Below are positions 1 through 8,875 of a stretch of DNA of 39,868 nt, one piece after another. Source of the stretch: Chromera velia (Eukaryota; Sar; Chromeraceae); assembly GCA_018398765.1 (NCBI GenBank), contig JAHBMJ010000821.1, positions 1-39,868 on the forward strand, given 5' to 3'. Numbering within the stretch: the stretch's first letter is position 1; the number at the start of each line of letters is the position of its first letter. The notes beneath the pieces are model-generated. The model did not search any database. It was not told the DNA's origin and saw only the letters and a list, made by a program, of their open reading frames with translations. The position numbers were made by a program, and so were the translations under genes.

Positions 1-771
1 TGTGCTCGTTTTGCTTCATTCTGGATTGCACTTAGCCGTTCGCATCTCCGTATTCCTCAGGCTCTTTTGAATTCATGGAAGGGACCAGCGGGGCAGAAGC
101 AAAGACGAGCCGTCAATGGTCTGTTCAGATGGGCAGGCCTTGACTTTTTGACGTCTCTCCCTGTCCGGAGCTCAGAAAGACGGGCCCCGAAGGGGAATTT
201 GTTTGTTTCTGCCAAAATTAAGGATGCCTGGGGAATGGAATGCATGAAAAGGGGAGACAGGGAAGAAAGGGGCAACTTCCCCATGTCTGCCTCTTTATCA
301 GGACTACAGAGAGCTCTTCCGTCTTCTTCACGTTCTTCTCTATTTCTTTTGTCTTCAAAGAATGGCCCCAAGGTACGGATGTCCTGTCTGCCGAGAAGTG
401 CCTTATGTGAGAAGATTGAGCCACTCCAAAGGGCATTGACACTAAATCGGAAGGGTCTGACGGGGGGGGCCAACTCTCCAGGAGAGGTGTTTTATCTGGC
501 AGAGGGTTATTCAAATAGAAGAAAAATTGATGATCTCTGGCACCAGCTTTCAGTATGCTCCAATTGGGTAGAAGTAAGAAATAAACTAAACAAAGTGATA
601 GAGGGAAAGAAAGTGAAGCAAAGGATTCAAAGTGAAGGAATTGAGGGATCGGATGCAGCCGAAACAGAAGCGAGGAAGATGCTGCTTTTGACTTTACAAA
701 TCGATCCGTATAAAGCATGCAGAGCTGTTTGCAATCTTTGTTACTCACTGTGCACGCTTGTTTCTGTGTGA
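1..771 (+). CDS. LINE ORF2 C-terminal part (after the RT domain), partial at 5' end
   Basis: The frame is open from the first base of the window to a TGA at 769-771 (256 codons visible). It starts inside the protein and matches the last part of the decayed ORF at 33139-35736, lying downstream of that copy's reverse-transcriptase motifs. The visible part holds the region after the RT domain. It has scattered Cys residues and Lys/Arg-rich stretches, but I see no RNase H or CCHC motif. Unlike copy 2, this copy has no stop here: where copy 2 has TGA (35131) and TAG (35593), this copy has CGG and CAA. The visible part could therefore still be functional, but the 5' part is unseen. Confidence 0.8.
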   Translation, partial: CARFASFWIALSRSHLRIPQALLNSWKGPAGQKQRRAVNGLFRWAGLDFLTSLPVRSSERRAPKGNLFVSAKIKDAWGMECMKRGDREERGNFPMSASLSGLQRALPSSSRSSLFLLSSKNGPKVRMSCLPRSALCEKIEPLQRALTLNRKGLTGGANSPGEVFYLAEGYSNRRKIDDLWHQLSVCSNWVEVRNKLNKVIEGKKVKQRIQSEGIEGSDAAETEARKMLLLTLQIDPYKACRAVCNLCYSLCTLVSV

Positions 772-960
772 ACGCTACCTTTTCTTCTTCTGTTTGAGTC
801 TTTTATTGCCATCTCCAACGTGCATGCTGCTCGTGAGCTCACTAAGCGAGCACTTCAGGGGATCTCGCGCTTAGCCTTATCTCTAGAGTTGAGTGATTGA
901 CGATCTCTTATATGAACATGGGCTGCTAGGAGCATAGCTCTACTCTAGCAAAGCCAACTT

Positions 961-974
961 CATTCATTCATTCA
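961..974 (+). repeat. LINE 3'-terminal CATT repeat
   Basis: About 3.5 units of CATT directly follow the conserved 3' UTR. The second copy has nearly six units at the same column (35926-35948). The tract marks the 3' end of the element, because the flanks of the two copies diverge immediately after it. Confidence 0.85.
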
Positions 975-1188
975 GATAATCCATGCAACCGAATGAAAGC
1001 TGATAGTGAGACCTAGAATAAGACTGAGTGAGTTTGTCTAGGAGTTTATATCCCACACGTATTTTGGTATAAATTTCAGGGGGGGCTTTGTTTATCAGTA
1101 TAGGACTTTGTAGAACTTTGTGTTTCAGTGTTTTGGATTAATATATTGTGTTTGGTACAATGATATAACCCTCCTAACACTTCAGTAA

Positions 1189-1282
1189 ACTTAAAATGCC
1201 GCGCCGTAGGCATGGCTAGACTTGAAATGCCTGCGCCACAGGCGTGGCTTAACTTGAAGGTAGCGTGCCAAAGGCGCAGCTA
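1189..1282 (+). repeat. Three ~32-bp tandem repeats with internal inverted symmetry
   Basis: The units begin at about 1189, 1220 and 1252. Each starts with ACTTRAA and contains a GCGCC...AGGCG-type inverted repeat followed by GGCT or CAGCT. A more diverged fourth copy is visible at about 1330-1362. The dyad at the centre of each unit could fold into a small hairpin. The function is unknown. Confidence 0.6.
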
Positions 1283-1727
1283 AAATAAAGTACACTTGAA
1301 TTTTTTTGTAGAAAGCGCAGACAGTCTTGAAAAAACCATGCTACAGGCACGGCCAGCATTGAAAAATCCATTTCAAGACAGACTCGAGTGTCAGGGGAGT
1401 TAATGATGTATAGTAACTACACTAATAGTTGGCCAGAGCCTAAATGGTGTACTCACCGGATCTCACCGGCTTGAACTGCGTTAAATCCTAGGTTAAATCA
1501 ATTTAATTCGGTATGTTGGTATATAATATTCTATGTAATGGAGTTTAGCTAAATTTAATGCTTTTAGAGATATATTACCATAACAATGCCGTTCCTACAC
1601 CATCTTTTCTCGATTCTTTTATATTCTTTTAACAAATTCAGCACCCAAACACTCTCCTCTTTCGTTTGATTAATGCAATACAGCATGGTTTCTTCTTTTT
1701 TCAAAAGTATCAAACTTTGCCGGGATC

Positions 1728-1733
1728 TGTATG
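1728..1733 (+). repeat. Target-site duplication, left copy (TGTATG)
   Basis: TGTATG sits immediately 5' of the left LTR and again immediately 3' of the right LTR (8520-8525). Microhomology with the LTR end means the duplication could be called 5, 6 or 7 bp (GTATG to CTGTATG). It shows that both ends of the insertion are preserved. Confidence 0.75.
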
Positions 1734-2051
1734 TGTGAAAGGGTCAGGGAGGTCGCGGGCCCTAATCCTTTTCTAACATCCTCTTGCTCCTCGGATCGAT
1801 GCACGCATCTATGGCCACGGCATGACAATAAAGAGCGGGGGCCATGATCTGTATGTGCACAGAAGAGAATTAATTGAATTAATTAGCATGCATGCATTAA
1901 AGAGATCGATTAATACAGATTGAACAAAGACACCAAACAACACTAAGAGTCGGAAGAAGACAAGAGATCCGGACCGACAGTCCCCTACGTGTCTTACATG
2001 AATAAGAGGCTAAGGCTATCACCCCTAGACTTAGTTAGCCAACCTCTTCGC
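1734..2051 (+). repeat. 5' LTR of the copia-like element
   Basis: This 318-bp LTR begins with TG and is about 93 % identical to the 3' LTR by eye. It contains the palindromic AATTAATTGAATTAATT run and GCATGCATGC, both shared with the 3' copy. Its 3' end reads CTTCGC(T), not the usual CA. The exact end is uncertain by one or two bases because of microhomology with the target duplication. Confidence 0.9.
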
Positions 2052-2061
2052 TGGTGCTCTG
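2052..2061 (+). promoter_or_regulatory. Putative primer-binding site
   Basis: TGGTGCTCTG abuts the end of the 5' LTR. A PBS normally starts with TGG, complementary to the CCA end of a tRNA, and lies at this position. The sequence is not the common initiator-Met PBS. The tRNA would need a 3' end of CAGAGCACCA; I did not identify it. Confidence 0.55.
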
Positions 2062-2112
2062 TCAGCGGGCAAGAACCGTCGCCTTTGAAACTCTTTCTGG
2101 AACACTCCGAGC

Positions 2113-3470
2113 ATGGCAGTCTCAGAAGAAAAGGATAAGTTGACTCTGTTCCCCCGCCTTGGCGAGCATTGGGCGTACCAGCCGTTTTGTAAAAAATGCA
2201 GAGTAGAGAGAGACGGTTTGGCTGTGTATCTGGCGTTGACAAGCAAGAAGAGCAAAAACGTCTGGGAGGTCAATCAGATTTTGTGTGCGATCGATAGGAC
2301 AGAGGTGGAGAAGACAGCCGTCAATGACGTAGTTGACCTCTGGTATGATAGAAAGATCACGGACCAGAATGGGGCAGAAGATGACCAAGCTTATCTCGAT
2401 TTGGTGTGGGAAGCCATCAAAGTGAACAGAGCCGTCCTAAAAGAGGAGCAGAAGAAGAAAATCAAGAAAGCCTTATTTGCAGTGAATGAACCGGAAGCAC
2501 AGGCCTGGTGGGATGCAAACCCGAAACTTTTCCTTGTGGTCGTGAGCCACCTGCTCACCCTGGCAAGCCAATGCAGTCTGCAGCTCACACCAAAAGAGTA
2601 AGCAGAGACTTACCAGGCAGGTCTCCCCCCAAAACTCGCTACGACCATCAAGATGGGTATGAGTGCAGACTACAATGACCTAGCAAAGCTGGTAGCAGAG
2701 ATCAGGAGCATGATCAACAACGAAGGCAAGAGTTGCTTCGTAGAATGGCAGGGAAGTCAGAGGCAAGAATTCAAAAAAATGGACGTGAGCAGGCTGCCCA
2801 GTCAACTGAAGGAGGTATTGGCTGCAGATCCCAAATCCCAAACCATAGTTCAGCAGGCCTCATGGGCTTCACAGGCTGTTGCTAAGCCGTCCACCCCACA
2901 CCATACCAATGACGGGGCTGATAACTGGTAGCAGTATCCTATGTCCCCCAATATAGTGCAACCCCACTTCCCATTCTACTCTGTCGACCCACAACCAGTC
3001 GCGATGTACAGCGATCAGATGGGGGTCCCTCCCCACATCCCTCAGAACCCCAGAGGTGGTGGAGGACCAGTGAGAGGAAACAAGGCGCCCGGGTTCGTTA
3101 ACTACCCGATCCGTCCCCCACAGTAGAATAGACCACAAGGTGGACCTAGTGGGGGGAGGCCGTATGGACAGCAGTGGGGTCAGATCTGCCCTGACTGCCA
3201 CAAATTGCATTCAGATCCTTCAGAGTGCAATGTGGCAAATATGCAATGCTGGAAGTGCAATGAGCAAGGTCACATCGGAAAGAACTGCCCTAATCCTCCG
3301 AGAAGGAACGGAGGAAATCAAGGAGGACGTATGCCCCCGCACATGCAGAACCAGGCTGGGCCTATGAGACCCGCTACGATGATTACGAGAGTGGACCACA
3401 CCAGGAGAGGATGGGAGGGAGGTCAGTCGACCCCTCGCTACCCTCGTGCTAAAACAAATTTCCTCCATAT
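2113..3470 (+). pseudogene. gag: copia-like gag with CCHC zinc knuckle, three in-frame stops
   Basis: The structural protein that would package the element's RNA. The ATG at 2113 opens a frame that continues without frameshift past 3470 but is cut by TAA at 2599-2601, TAG at 2929-2931 and TAG at 3124-3126. The N-terminal part is charged and Trp-containing. A Pro/Gly/Asn/Gln-rich region follows, then a second CxxC pair (CPDC) and a zinc knuckle C-x2-C-x4-H-x4-C (CWKCNEQGHIGKNC) at 3247-3288. Residues before and after each stop read on smoothly as gag, so each stop looks like a point mutation. The boundary with the protease region is approximate. Confidence 0.8.
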
Positions 3471-3499
3471 AAATTCATTTCCCTTCTCCCTCTCTACAG

Positions 3500-5060
3500 A
3501 TAATTTGAGTCAGATCCACATGACGGAGGTGATGGTGCCAAGGACGTGTGCTGTGGCGGATAGGAGACATGACTCCCGTATGCACTACGACTCGTGCTTG
3601 AGCCACGACATCGTCTGTCAAAACTCGATAGACCCAAGACGCATTATGTGGGAGGAAGAGGTCGAGCTCACGGTTGGAGTCTCCGACCTAGACTCAACAG
3701 GGTTTCGATGCAATGGTGGAGGAAAGGTGTGGGTGTCAGGGTATGAGGTAGGGTCAGGTAAAGAGAAGCACGTCCTCATATAGGCCCTCATCATGGCCCC
3801 CGAGGTACGCATGAAACACTTAGCGAGGGGGGTTGGAGGGTACATGTGGGATGGTGCAGGTGTGAGGATGATGCCAGATTACTTCTCTATCAGAGATGTC
3901 AACGGGGCTGTCCACAGGCTCCTCTTAGACCACCCTCAGGGTGAAGGGGGGTCAAACCTCTCATTTACTAACATACCCGATTTGTCCCGATCGTATGCCC
4001 AGCCGAGAGTGCAGGAGCTCCCCCTGGTAAAGAGCGTCCAAGAGCTTCAGGCCTGGCATGGCCGACTGCTCCACCAAGATATCAACAAACTCGCCGCAAC
4101 CCTGAGGAAATACCAGCTGGGGGTTTCCGAAAAATCTATCAACCAGGTGTGGAAAGACTGTGACATCTGTCCATTGCGGAATGTAGTCAACCCCACTGCA
4201 CCGAGAGTGCCCGACCGAAGAGTGAAAGAGGCAAGGGGGTATGGTGACCCTAGTGGTGACCTCATATTCGTCGACATAGGGACCATAGATGGCTACTCCC
4301 TTGGAGTTATCCTCGAGTTTTCGTCTCTCGAAATCGAGGTGATGTCTCTGACCCGAAAGTCAAACATGCCCCAGCTGATGAAAAGGTACACAGCAAAGAA
4401 TTTCTATCGTCTCTTCAAGCCTCACAGACATCCTAAAATCCTCCGTTCAGACAATGAGATCGTCTTTCACAGTGCCGAGCTGAAAGCAGCGCACCCCACA
4501 CACATTTCGAACCCAATCCGCCCTATGACAAGGCACCCACAGGGGCAGTGGAGAATGTAGTTCGTATCCTCAGGAAGATGGCCACAACGCTGCGTACCAT
4601 CATGGGGTGGCCTCGAGAACTCATCCCTGAGTTTGTCGAGGGTCTGGCTGAGACCTACAATAAGACCGTGTTGGTCGGTCTTAAACAGTCTCCCCACGAA
4701 GCAGGGGGGAAGGGAATCCCCGACCTCAGCTTCATGTGCGGGGACAGGGTGATGTTCAAACCGCACAAGCCAGCCACCACACCGAAGACCTCAGATGAAT
4801 TCCCAGGGGTTGCAGGTAATTATCTGCACGCTGAGTCGAATGCCGTCTCAAAGTGCATCTAAGCAGTCTCAGATGACCATTATATAGTACACAAGGTGCA
4901 CAGAGCGTCGGTTTTCCCAGACAGGAGAGGGCCGCTCGCGGCCTGGGGGTTCAGGGGGGACCCGGTCAGTAAGAACATTCTCTCCCGCACAGGGCCATGG
5001 AAGGGAGATGACAAGGAGGCGGACTCAAACGGGGGGCAAAGGGGCATCGAGATCATTTAG
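3500..5060 (+). pseudogene. pol: copia-like protease and integrase region, broken
   Basis: The same frame as gag continues. DSCLSHDIV at about 3589-3615 looks like the aspartic protease motif DSG(A/C)S with Gly replaced by Cys, which would disable it. A TAG follows at 3781-3783. The integrase zinc region is clear: WHGRLLHQD (H-x4-H) at ~4056 and CDIC at ~4161. The catalytic core follows with LIFVDIG (first Asp) and LRSDNE (second Asp). The frame then shifts by one near 4510-4530. The part carrying the likely catalytic Glu (VENVVRILRKMA) continues in the next frame to a TAA at 4860-4862 and a TAG at 5058-5060. Integrase would insert the cDNA into the genome; this copy cannot make it intact. 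Confidence 0.82.
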
Positions 5061-7170
5061 CCGGTCACGCCACTGGCAGGTCAGTCACAGGAGAGTGCAA
5101 GAAAGAGAATCGAAGAAGCGGTAGATAGAACGTGGAAAGGTTGGAACGATGGCACAGGAGGAGGTGTGAGGGCAGAGAGGAACGGCAGTGCGCCCCAGCA
5201 GGTGAGCATGGTTGAGTCGTTTCTCTCCCCAGTTCGAGAAGCGATACCGCAGAAGAGCACGGTGGGTAATGCATTGATGGAGGCCCTCCGAGAGTGCACC
5301 TCCACTGCACTGCACCATGACCCTCCAGCTGAGGAGGAAGAGGACGAATTGATGGCAGTGCTCTCGATGCAGAGGCAGGTCCCTCTCTTGCACCAACAGC
5401 AGCAACAACAGCAACAGCAGCAACAAGCCCAACGGATATACCCGACTCCACCACTTTCCCCCGTACAGCAGGCAGCCGCAGGTGTGCAAGGGGCAAGCGT
5501 TGCCGCAGCTGCCACACAGGGGCAGCAGGCAAGTGAGGGATGGCGAGGTGAGAGGGAGAGAGCGGCCGTTATCCTGAAAGACGGTGGGGACGTTTTCCCA
5601 GCGGTTTCAGTGAAGAAAGCAGGAGGGGCGTATGCACGACTTATGAATGAACAGAGCATATAGAAGGGGAGTCAGTTGATTAACAAGAAAAGCATGGAAG
5701 TCCTGTACGAATTCTTGATAACAGGAGGCGAATTGCCAGCCGAGACAGTCAGCATACTGCAGTGCGGGGGCGCACAGGGAGAGAACGAAGAGGAAGAAGA
5801 GGTAGATAGAGAAGGGCTGCAGGAATTCCCGGTGAGTGAAGGGTCTCAAGAGGAAGAGGGGGCAGAGAGGGCACATTTGGGGTTGCAGGGCGACCTTCCA
5901 AGTGCAGATGGGGAGGATGAGGGAGAGCGGAATGAGATGGACAGAGTCGAAGCCCCACCCCAGATTGGCAATAGCCAAGTAGAGTCGTACCTCTCAGTAG
6001 CAACATTCTCCACCAAAGTGAAGTTCAGAGGGGGCATGTCCCTCCATCCAGCGACCCACGAAGAGATGGACAGCGGGGTGTACAAGGATGCAGAGCTCAA
6101 AGAATGGGTCAGAATGTTGGACAATGGGGTGCTGGGGGGAAAAGCATACAGAAATGAAGTCGTATCCGTGGTCTTCCTAGCAGGCAACTATGGGATGAAG
6201 ATGAAGCCAACGATGGATTGTGGAGGGGAAGGGGAAGGAGAGGAGGCCGGAGGAGGCCAGAGAGACAGAGGAGGCGAAAGAAGCACGAGCCGGGGGAGAC
6301 TGTGGAAAATCAATGAAAAACAGAATGGGGTCCAATGGGACTGTGCTTGAGCCCAAGGTGAGGATAGTCATCAAGGGGATGGGGGACAAGCGCCGTTATG
6401 ATACATACGCAGGTGTCCCATCCCTCTCATCCATCCTTATATACCTCGTTTTCCTTCTCATCCTTGGGGCACGCATCTTCTCCTGCAATGTCAAGCAGGC
6501 ATTCCAGCAGGTCGACGACGTTCACCACAATAACCTAGGTGCGATCGCAGTCAAAATCCCGTATGGTCTCCCCACGCTGCCAGAAGCAAACCCCTTCCCG
6601 AGTCGCTTCACAGAAGAGAAGTGGCAGCAGCTCCGTACGTTCGCAGGATCATTGCTCCTTGGGACCCTCCGTTTTCTGAACAAAGCGCATTATGGGGGAA
6701 GGAATGGTTCGAACCTCTTTGTCCTCTAGCTCAGAAACCTCCTCAACCGACTTGCAGGGTACCAGCAGGTGTTGGAGTCCGTCCTCGTCTGGGGAGGGGG
6801 GTCACCAGGGGTGGCTGTAGAGGACGCCCTCTTCCACCATGCCGACGATATTCAGGGAGGGGGAAGGCATGTAGAGAGAGACCTGGAGGTACTAGGAAAG
6901 CAATTGAAGGTGGGAAAGAGCGGGGAGTTGAAAGATGGACAGAGAGGCAAATTCACTGGGATCGATCAGGAAAAGGAAGGGGACAAGATTTTCCTTCCTA
7001 TACACTCATACATCAAAAACATTAACACAGCTGCCATCCTCAACATGATAGCGGGGAGCCAAAGGGAGACTGCCGATCTGAAATCAATGAGAGAGCCAGA
7101 AGAAGAGGAAGTGGACAAAGAAATCGAAGCGGTACATGGAAAAGCATTGGGAATGCTGGGATGGGCCTAG
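5061..7170 (+). pseudogene. pol: copia-like linker with polyglutamine tract and reverse transcriptase, broken
   Basis: The frame after integrase runs through an acidic and Gln-rich linker, with 11 Gln in a row at ~5397-5427 encoded by mixed CAG/CAA, interrupted by TAG at 5661-5663. The RT domain starts around 6000. After a frameshift near 6200-6240 it shows KVRIVIKGM (the copia KARLVAKG box), CNVKQAFQQ (DVKxAF box) and IPYG (the PxG box). After a TAG at 6727-6729 the catalytic box reads HHADDIQGG, where copia elements normally have YVDD. A TAG at 7168-7170 ends this portion. RT would copy the element RNA into DNA. The identification rests on box order and spacing. Confidence 0.82.
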
Positions 7171-7791
7171 GGATGGGCAGTGAGGGTATCTTGGAGAAGG
7201 AGAGCGTACTACGATGTAAGTGTAAAGTATGCAAAGAGGCCGTGCAAAAGGATGTTGAGAAACATCGGCCTCGTTTTAGGGAGATTGCAGACAAACTTTG
7301 AGAAGCTTGAATTGAGGAAGTTGGAGGAGGAAGGGCGAGAGGTGCAGCTGTATCTGGATGGGGTACACGACAAAGTCACGAAGTTGGTAAAAAAGCTGTG
7401 GGTGGCCTTCTAGACCGACAGAAGGTGGTTCCACTTTGGTATGTCCATGTGGAATGCGATCAGATGGAGGTCGTAAACAGATCTACGTCTGCACGACTTT
7501 TCAACATCAGGTGAGCTCTTCTCCATGAAAATAGGGCTCAAGGAGGTTTGGGAGATCCTTCATCTGATTGAAGAGTTAACAGGCAATTGGCTGAAAGTGG
7601 TGATCTGAACAGATAGTCAGGCATTGTGGGAGAACTTAAAAAGTGGTAGGATGAAGTCCGAGCCGGAATTGTAGGTCGAATTGAACTATTATATCCAGAC
7701 CATGAGAAACATGGGGGTCGATCCATTGAAAGACATCAGATGGACAGACAGAAAATATAACCGGGCAGACTACCTCACAAAGCCAGTGTAG
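7171..7791 (+). pseudogene. pol: copia-like RNase H region, broken
   Basis: The frame continues from RT, with stops at TAG 7411, TAA 7474, TGA 7606 and TAG 7672, and ends at TAG 7789-7791. The diagnostic C-terminal signature of copia RNase H is present: TDSQALWENLKSG, followed by WTDRKYNRADYLTKPV, which matches the family's conserved ADxLTK(P/A) ending. RNase H would remove the RNA strand during reverse transcription. The first catalytic region (DADWA-type) is too decayed to place. Confidence 0.85.
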
Positions 7792-8206
7792 TGGTGAGGG
7801 GAGTAGTCAAGAAAGAGTCCAAGAAGAAGAGAAGGTGAGTGAAGAAAGAGAGATGAGAACGTGAGAAGAGTATGAGAAAGAGTTGTAAGAAACCGATCGA
7901 AAAAAATGGGGAGAGCAGAAAAAAAGGTGGGTACGTACTCTTGAGATTGAAAGAGATGGACTGGCCAGCGAATCTTTGCCATCTCTGGAAAGATCGAGAG
8001 AAGGGGGGAAAGAGATCGAATTGCCAAGAAAGCAGTATGCTTGCAGCCGAATTGATATGAATTGTTAATTACATTGTCAAACGGACTTCATGACTCCTGG
8101 GAGAAGTGCGAATGATCTTCACAGTGATTGTTTAGTAAGAGTAAGAGAAGGAAATTAAAGTTGGTCTGTTTTGGATCGACCCGATTGATCGAACGGATGA
8201 GGGGGG
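7792..8206 (+). other. 3' untranslated part of the copia-like element
   Basis: This purine-rich segment of about 415 bp between the pol stop and the 3' LTR has no ORF of note. It ends in the polypurine tract. Confidence 0.7.
8199..8206 (+). promoter_or_regulatory. Polypurine tract
   Basis: GAGGGGGG directly precedes the TG of the 3' LTR. This is the position and composition of the plus-strand primer in LTR retrotransposons. Confidence 0.75.
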
Positions 8207-8519
8207 TGCGAAAGGGTCAGGGAGGTCGCGGGCCCTAATCCTTCTCTAACATCCTTTTGCTCCTCGGATCGATGCATGCATTTATGGCTACGGCATGACA
8301 ATAAGGAGCGGGGGCTATGATCTGTATATGCATGGAAGAGAATTAATTGAATTAATTAGCATGCATGCATTAAAGAGATCGATTGATACAGATTGAACAA
8401 AGACACCAAAAAACATTAAGAGTCGGAAGAAGATAAGAGACCCGGACCGACAGTCCCTTACGTGTCTTATATGAATAAGAGGCCAAGGCTATCACCCTTA
8501 GACTAGCTAACCTCTTCGC
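8207..8519 (+). repeat. 3' LTR of the copia-like element
   Basis: This 313-bp LTR is colinear with the 5' LTR apart from ~20 substitutions and a net 5-nt deletion near its end. Of the substitutions, 15 are C/T, 4 are A/G and 1 is a transversion. In 11 of the 15 C/T differences this LTR carries the T. Confidence 0.9.
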
Positions 8520-8525
8520 TGTATG
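8520..8525 (+). repeat. Target-site duplication, right copy (TGTATG)
   Basis: It matches 1728-1733 exactly and directly follows the 3' LTR. Confidence 0.75.
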
Positions 8526-8568
8526 CGCATATAGCAGCGTGTATATAGTCTTTTTCTCAGCGCAAGCT

Positions 8569-8604
8569 GCGGGCGCCGGGGCCTAGGCCGAGGTCCCGGC
8601 CCGC
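8569..8604. other. GC-rich inverted repeat in the upstream region of gene A
   Basis: The arms GCGGGC.GCCGGGG and TCCCGGC.CCGC flank a central perfect palindrome GGCCTAGGCC. It could fold into a stable hairpin. It lies ~270 bp upstream of the gene A start codon and just downstream of the retrotransposon, in an upstream spacer (8526-8875) with no gene. It may be a promoter element or a protein-binding dyad; no function is shown. Confidence 0.5.
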
Positions 8605-8875
8605 AACACTTGAGCTAGGGCCGCGCTTGTCACTGGGTCGCTCACGCCGCGAAGCTCAGCGCGGCAGCGTTTCCTTCAACTCAAGGTCATGAAGACTGCT
8701 GCCATTCCCTGCCCGGCCCTAGCTGATGACTTTTCATCGCTCAGAAAATGCTCAAGGGCCAATGGTGGATCGTGCCATTGACTCATTGTCGTGATCTGTG
8801 AGCAGAACTTCATGGTGATTCCTTCTTTGGTAAACGCGCAAAACTGACTCTCACGGTGAATTGGCCATCCCGAAC

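Larger units (their letters stand above)
1..974 (+). mobile_element. LINE (non-LTR retrotransposon), 3' end, copy 1
   Basis: This is the 3' portion of a non-LTR retrotransposon that begins before the window. It aligns without any gap to 34966-35939, the 3' end of a second copy. By eye I counted 56 differences in the first 960 columns (about 94 % identity), about 50 of them transitions. The element consists of the end of the reverse-transcriptase ORF (1-771), a conserved 3' untranslated region (772-960) and a terminal CATT tandem tract (961-974). A short tandem repeat at the 3' terminus replaces a poly(A) tail, as in several LINE clades. The clade itself cannot be assigned from this fragment. 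Confidence 0.9.
975..1733. other. Spacer without a gene
   Basis: This AT-rich spacer lies between the LINE 3' end and the 5' LTR of the copia-like element. Every frame is broken by frequent stops. It holds the ~32-bp tandem repeat at 1189-1282 and AT-rich runs around 1130-1180 and 1490-1620. I recognise no coding or RNA feature. It may be an older transposable element remnant. Confidence 0.6.
1734..8519 (+). mobile_element. Ty1/copia-like LTR retrotransposon, complete but decayed
   Basis: The ~6.8-kb element has two LTRs (1734-2051, 8207-8519), a putative PBS, a polypurine tract and flanking TGTATG duplications. The protein order is gag with CCHC knuckle, protease, integrase (HHCC plus DDE core), reverse transcriptase, RNase H. 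Integrase before RT is the diagnostic copia order. The coding frame shifts near 4510-4530 and near 6200-6240. Thirteen in-frame stops interrupt it: TAA at 2599, 4860, 7474; TAG at 2929, 3124, 3781, 5058, 5661, 6727, 7168, 7411, 7672; TGA at 7606. The LTRs differ at about 20 positions plus a 5-nt indel, so this is not a very recent insertion. The right end lies ~350 bp upstream of the start codon of the next host gene. Confidence 0.92.

Noticed and set aside
1724-1735. 12-bp match between the left insertion flank and an internal LTR word (GATCTGTATGTG at 1846)
   Set aside because: The match does not extend further on either side, so nested insertion into an older copy is not supported; probably chance.
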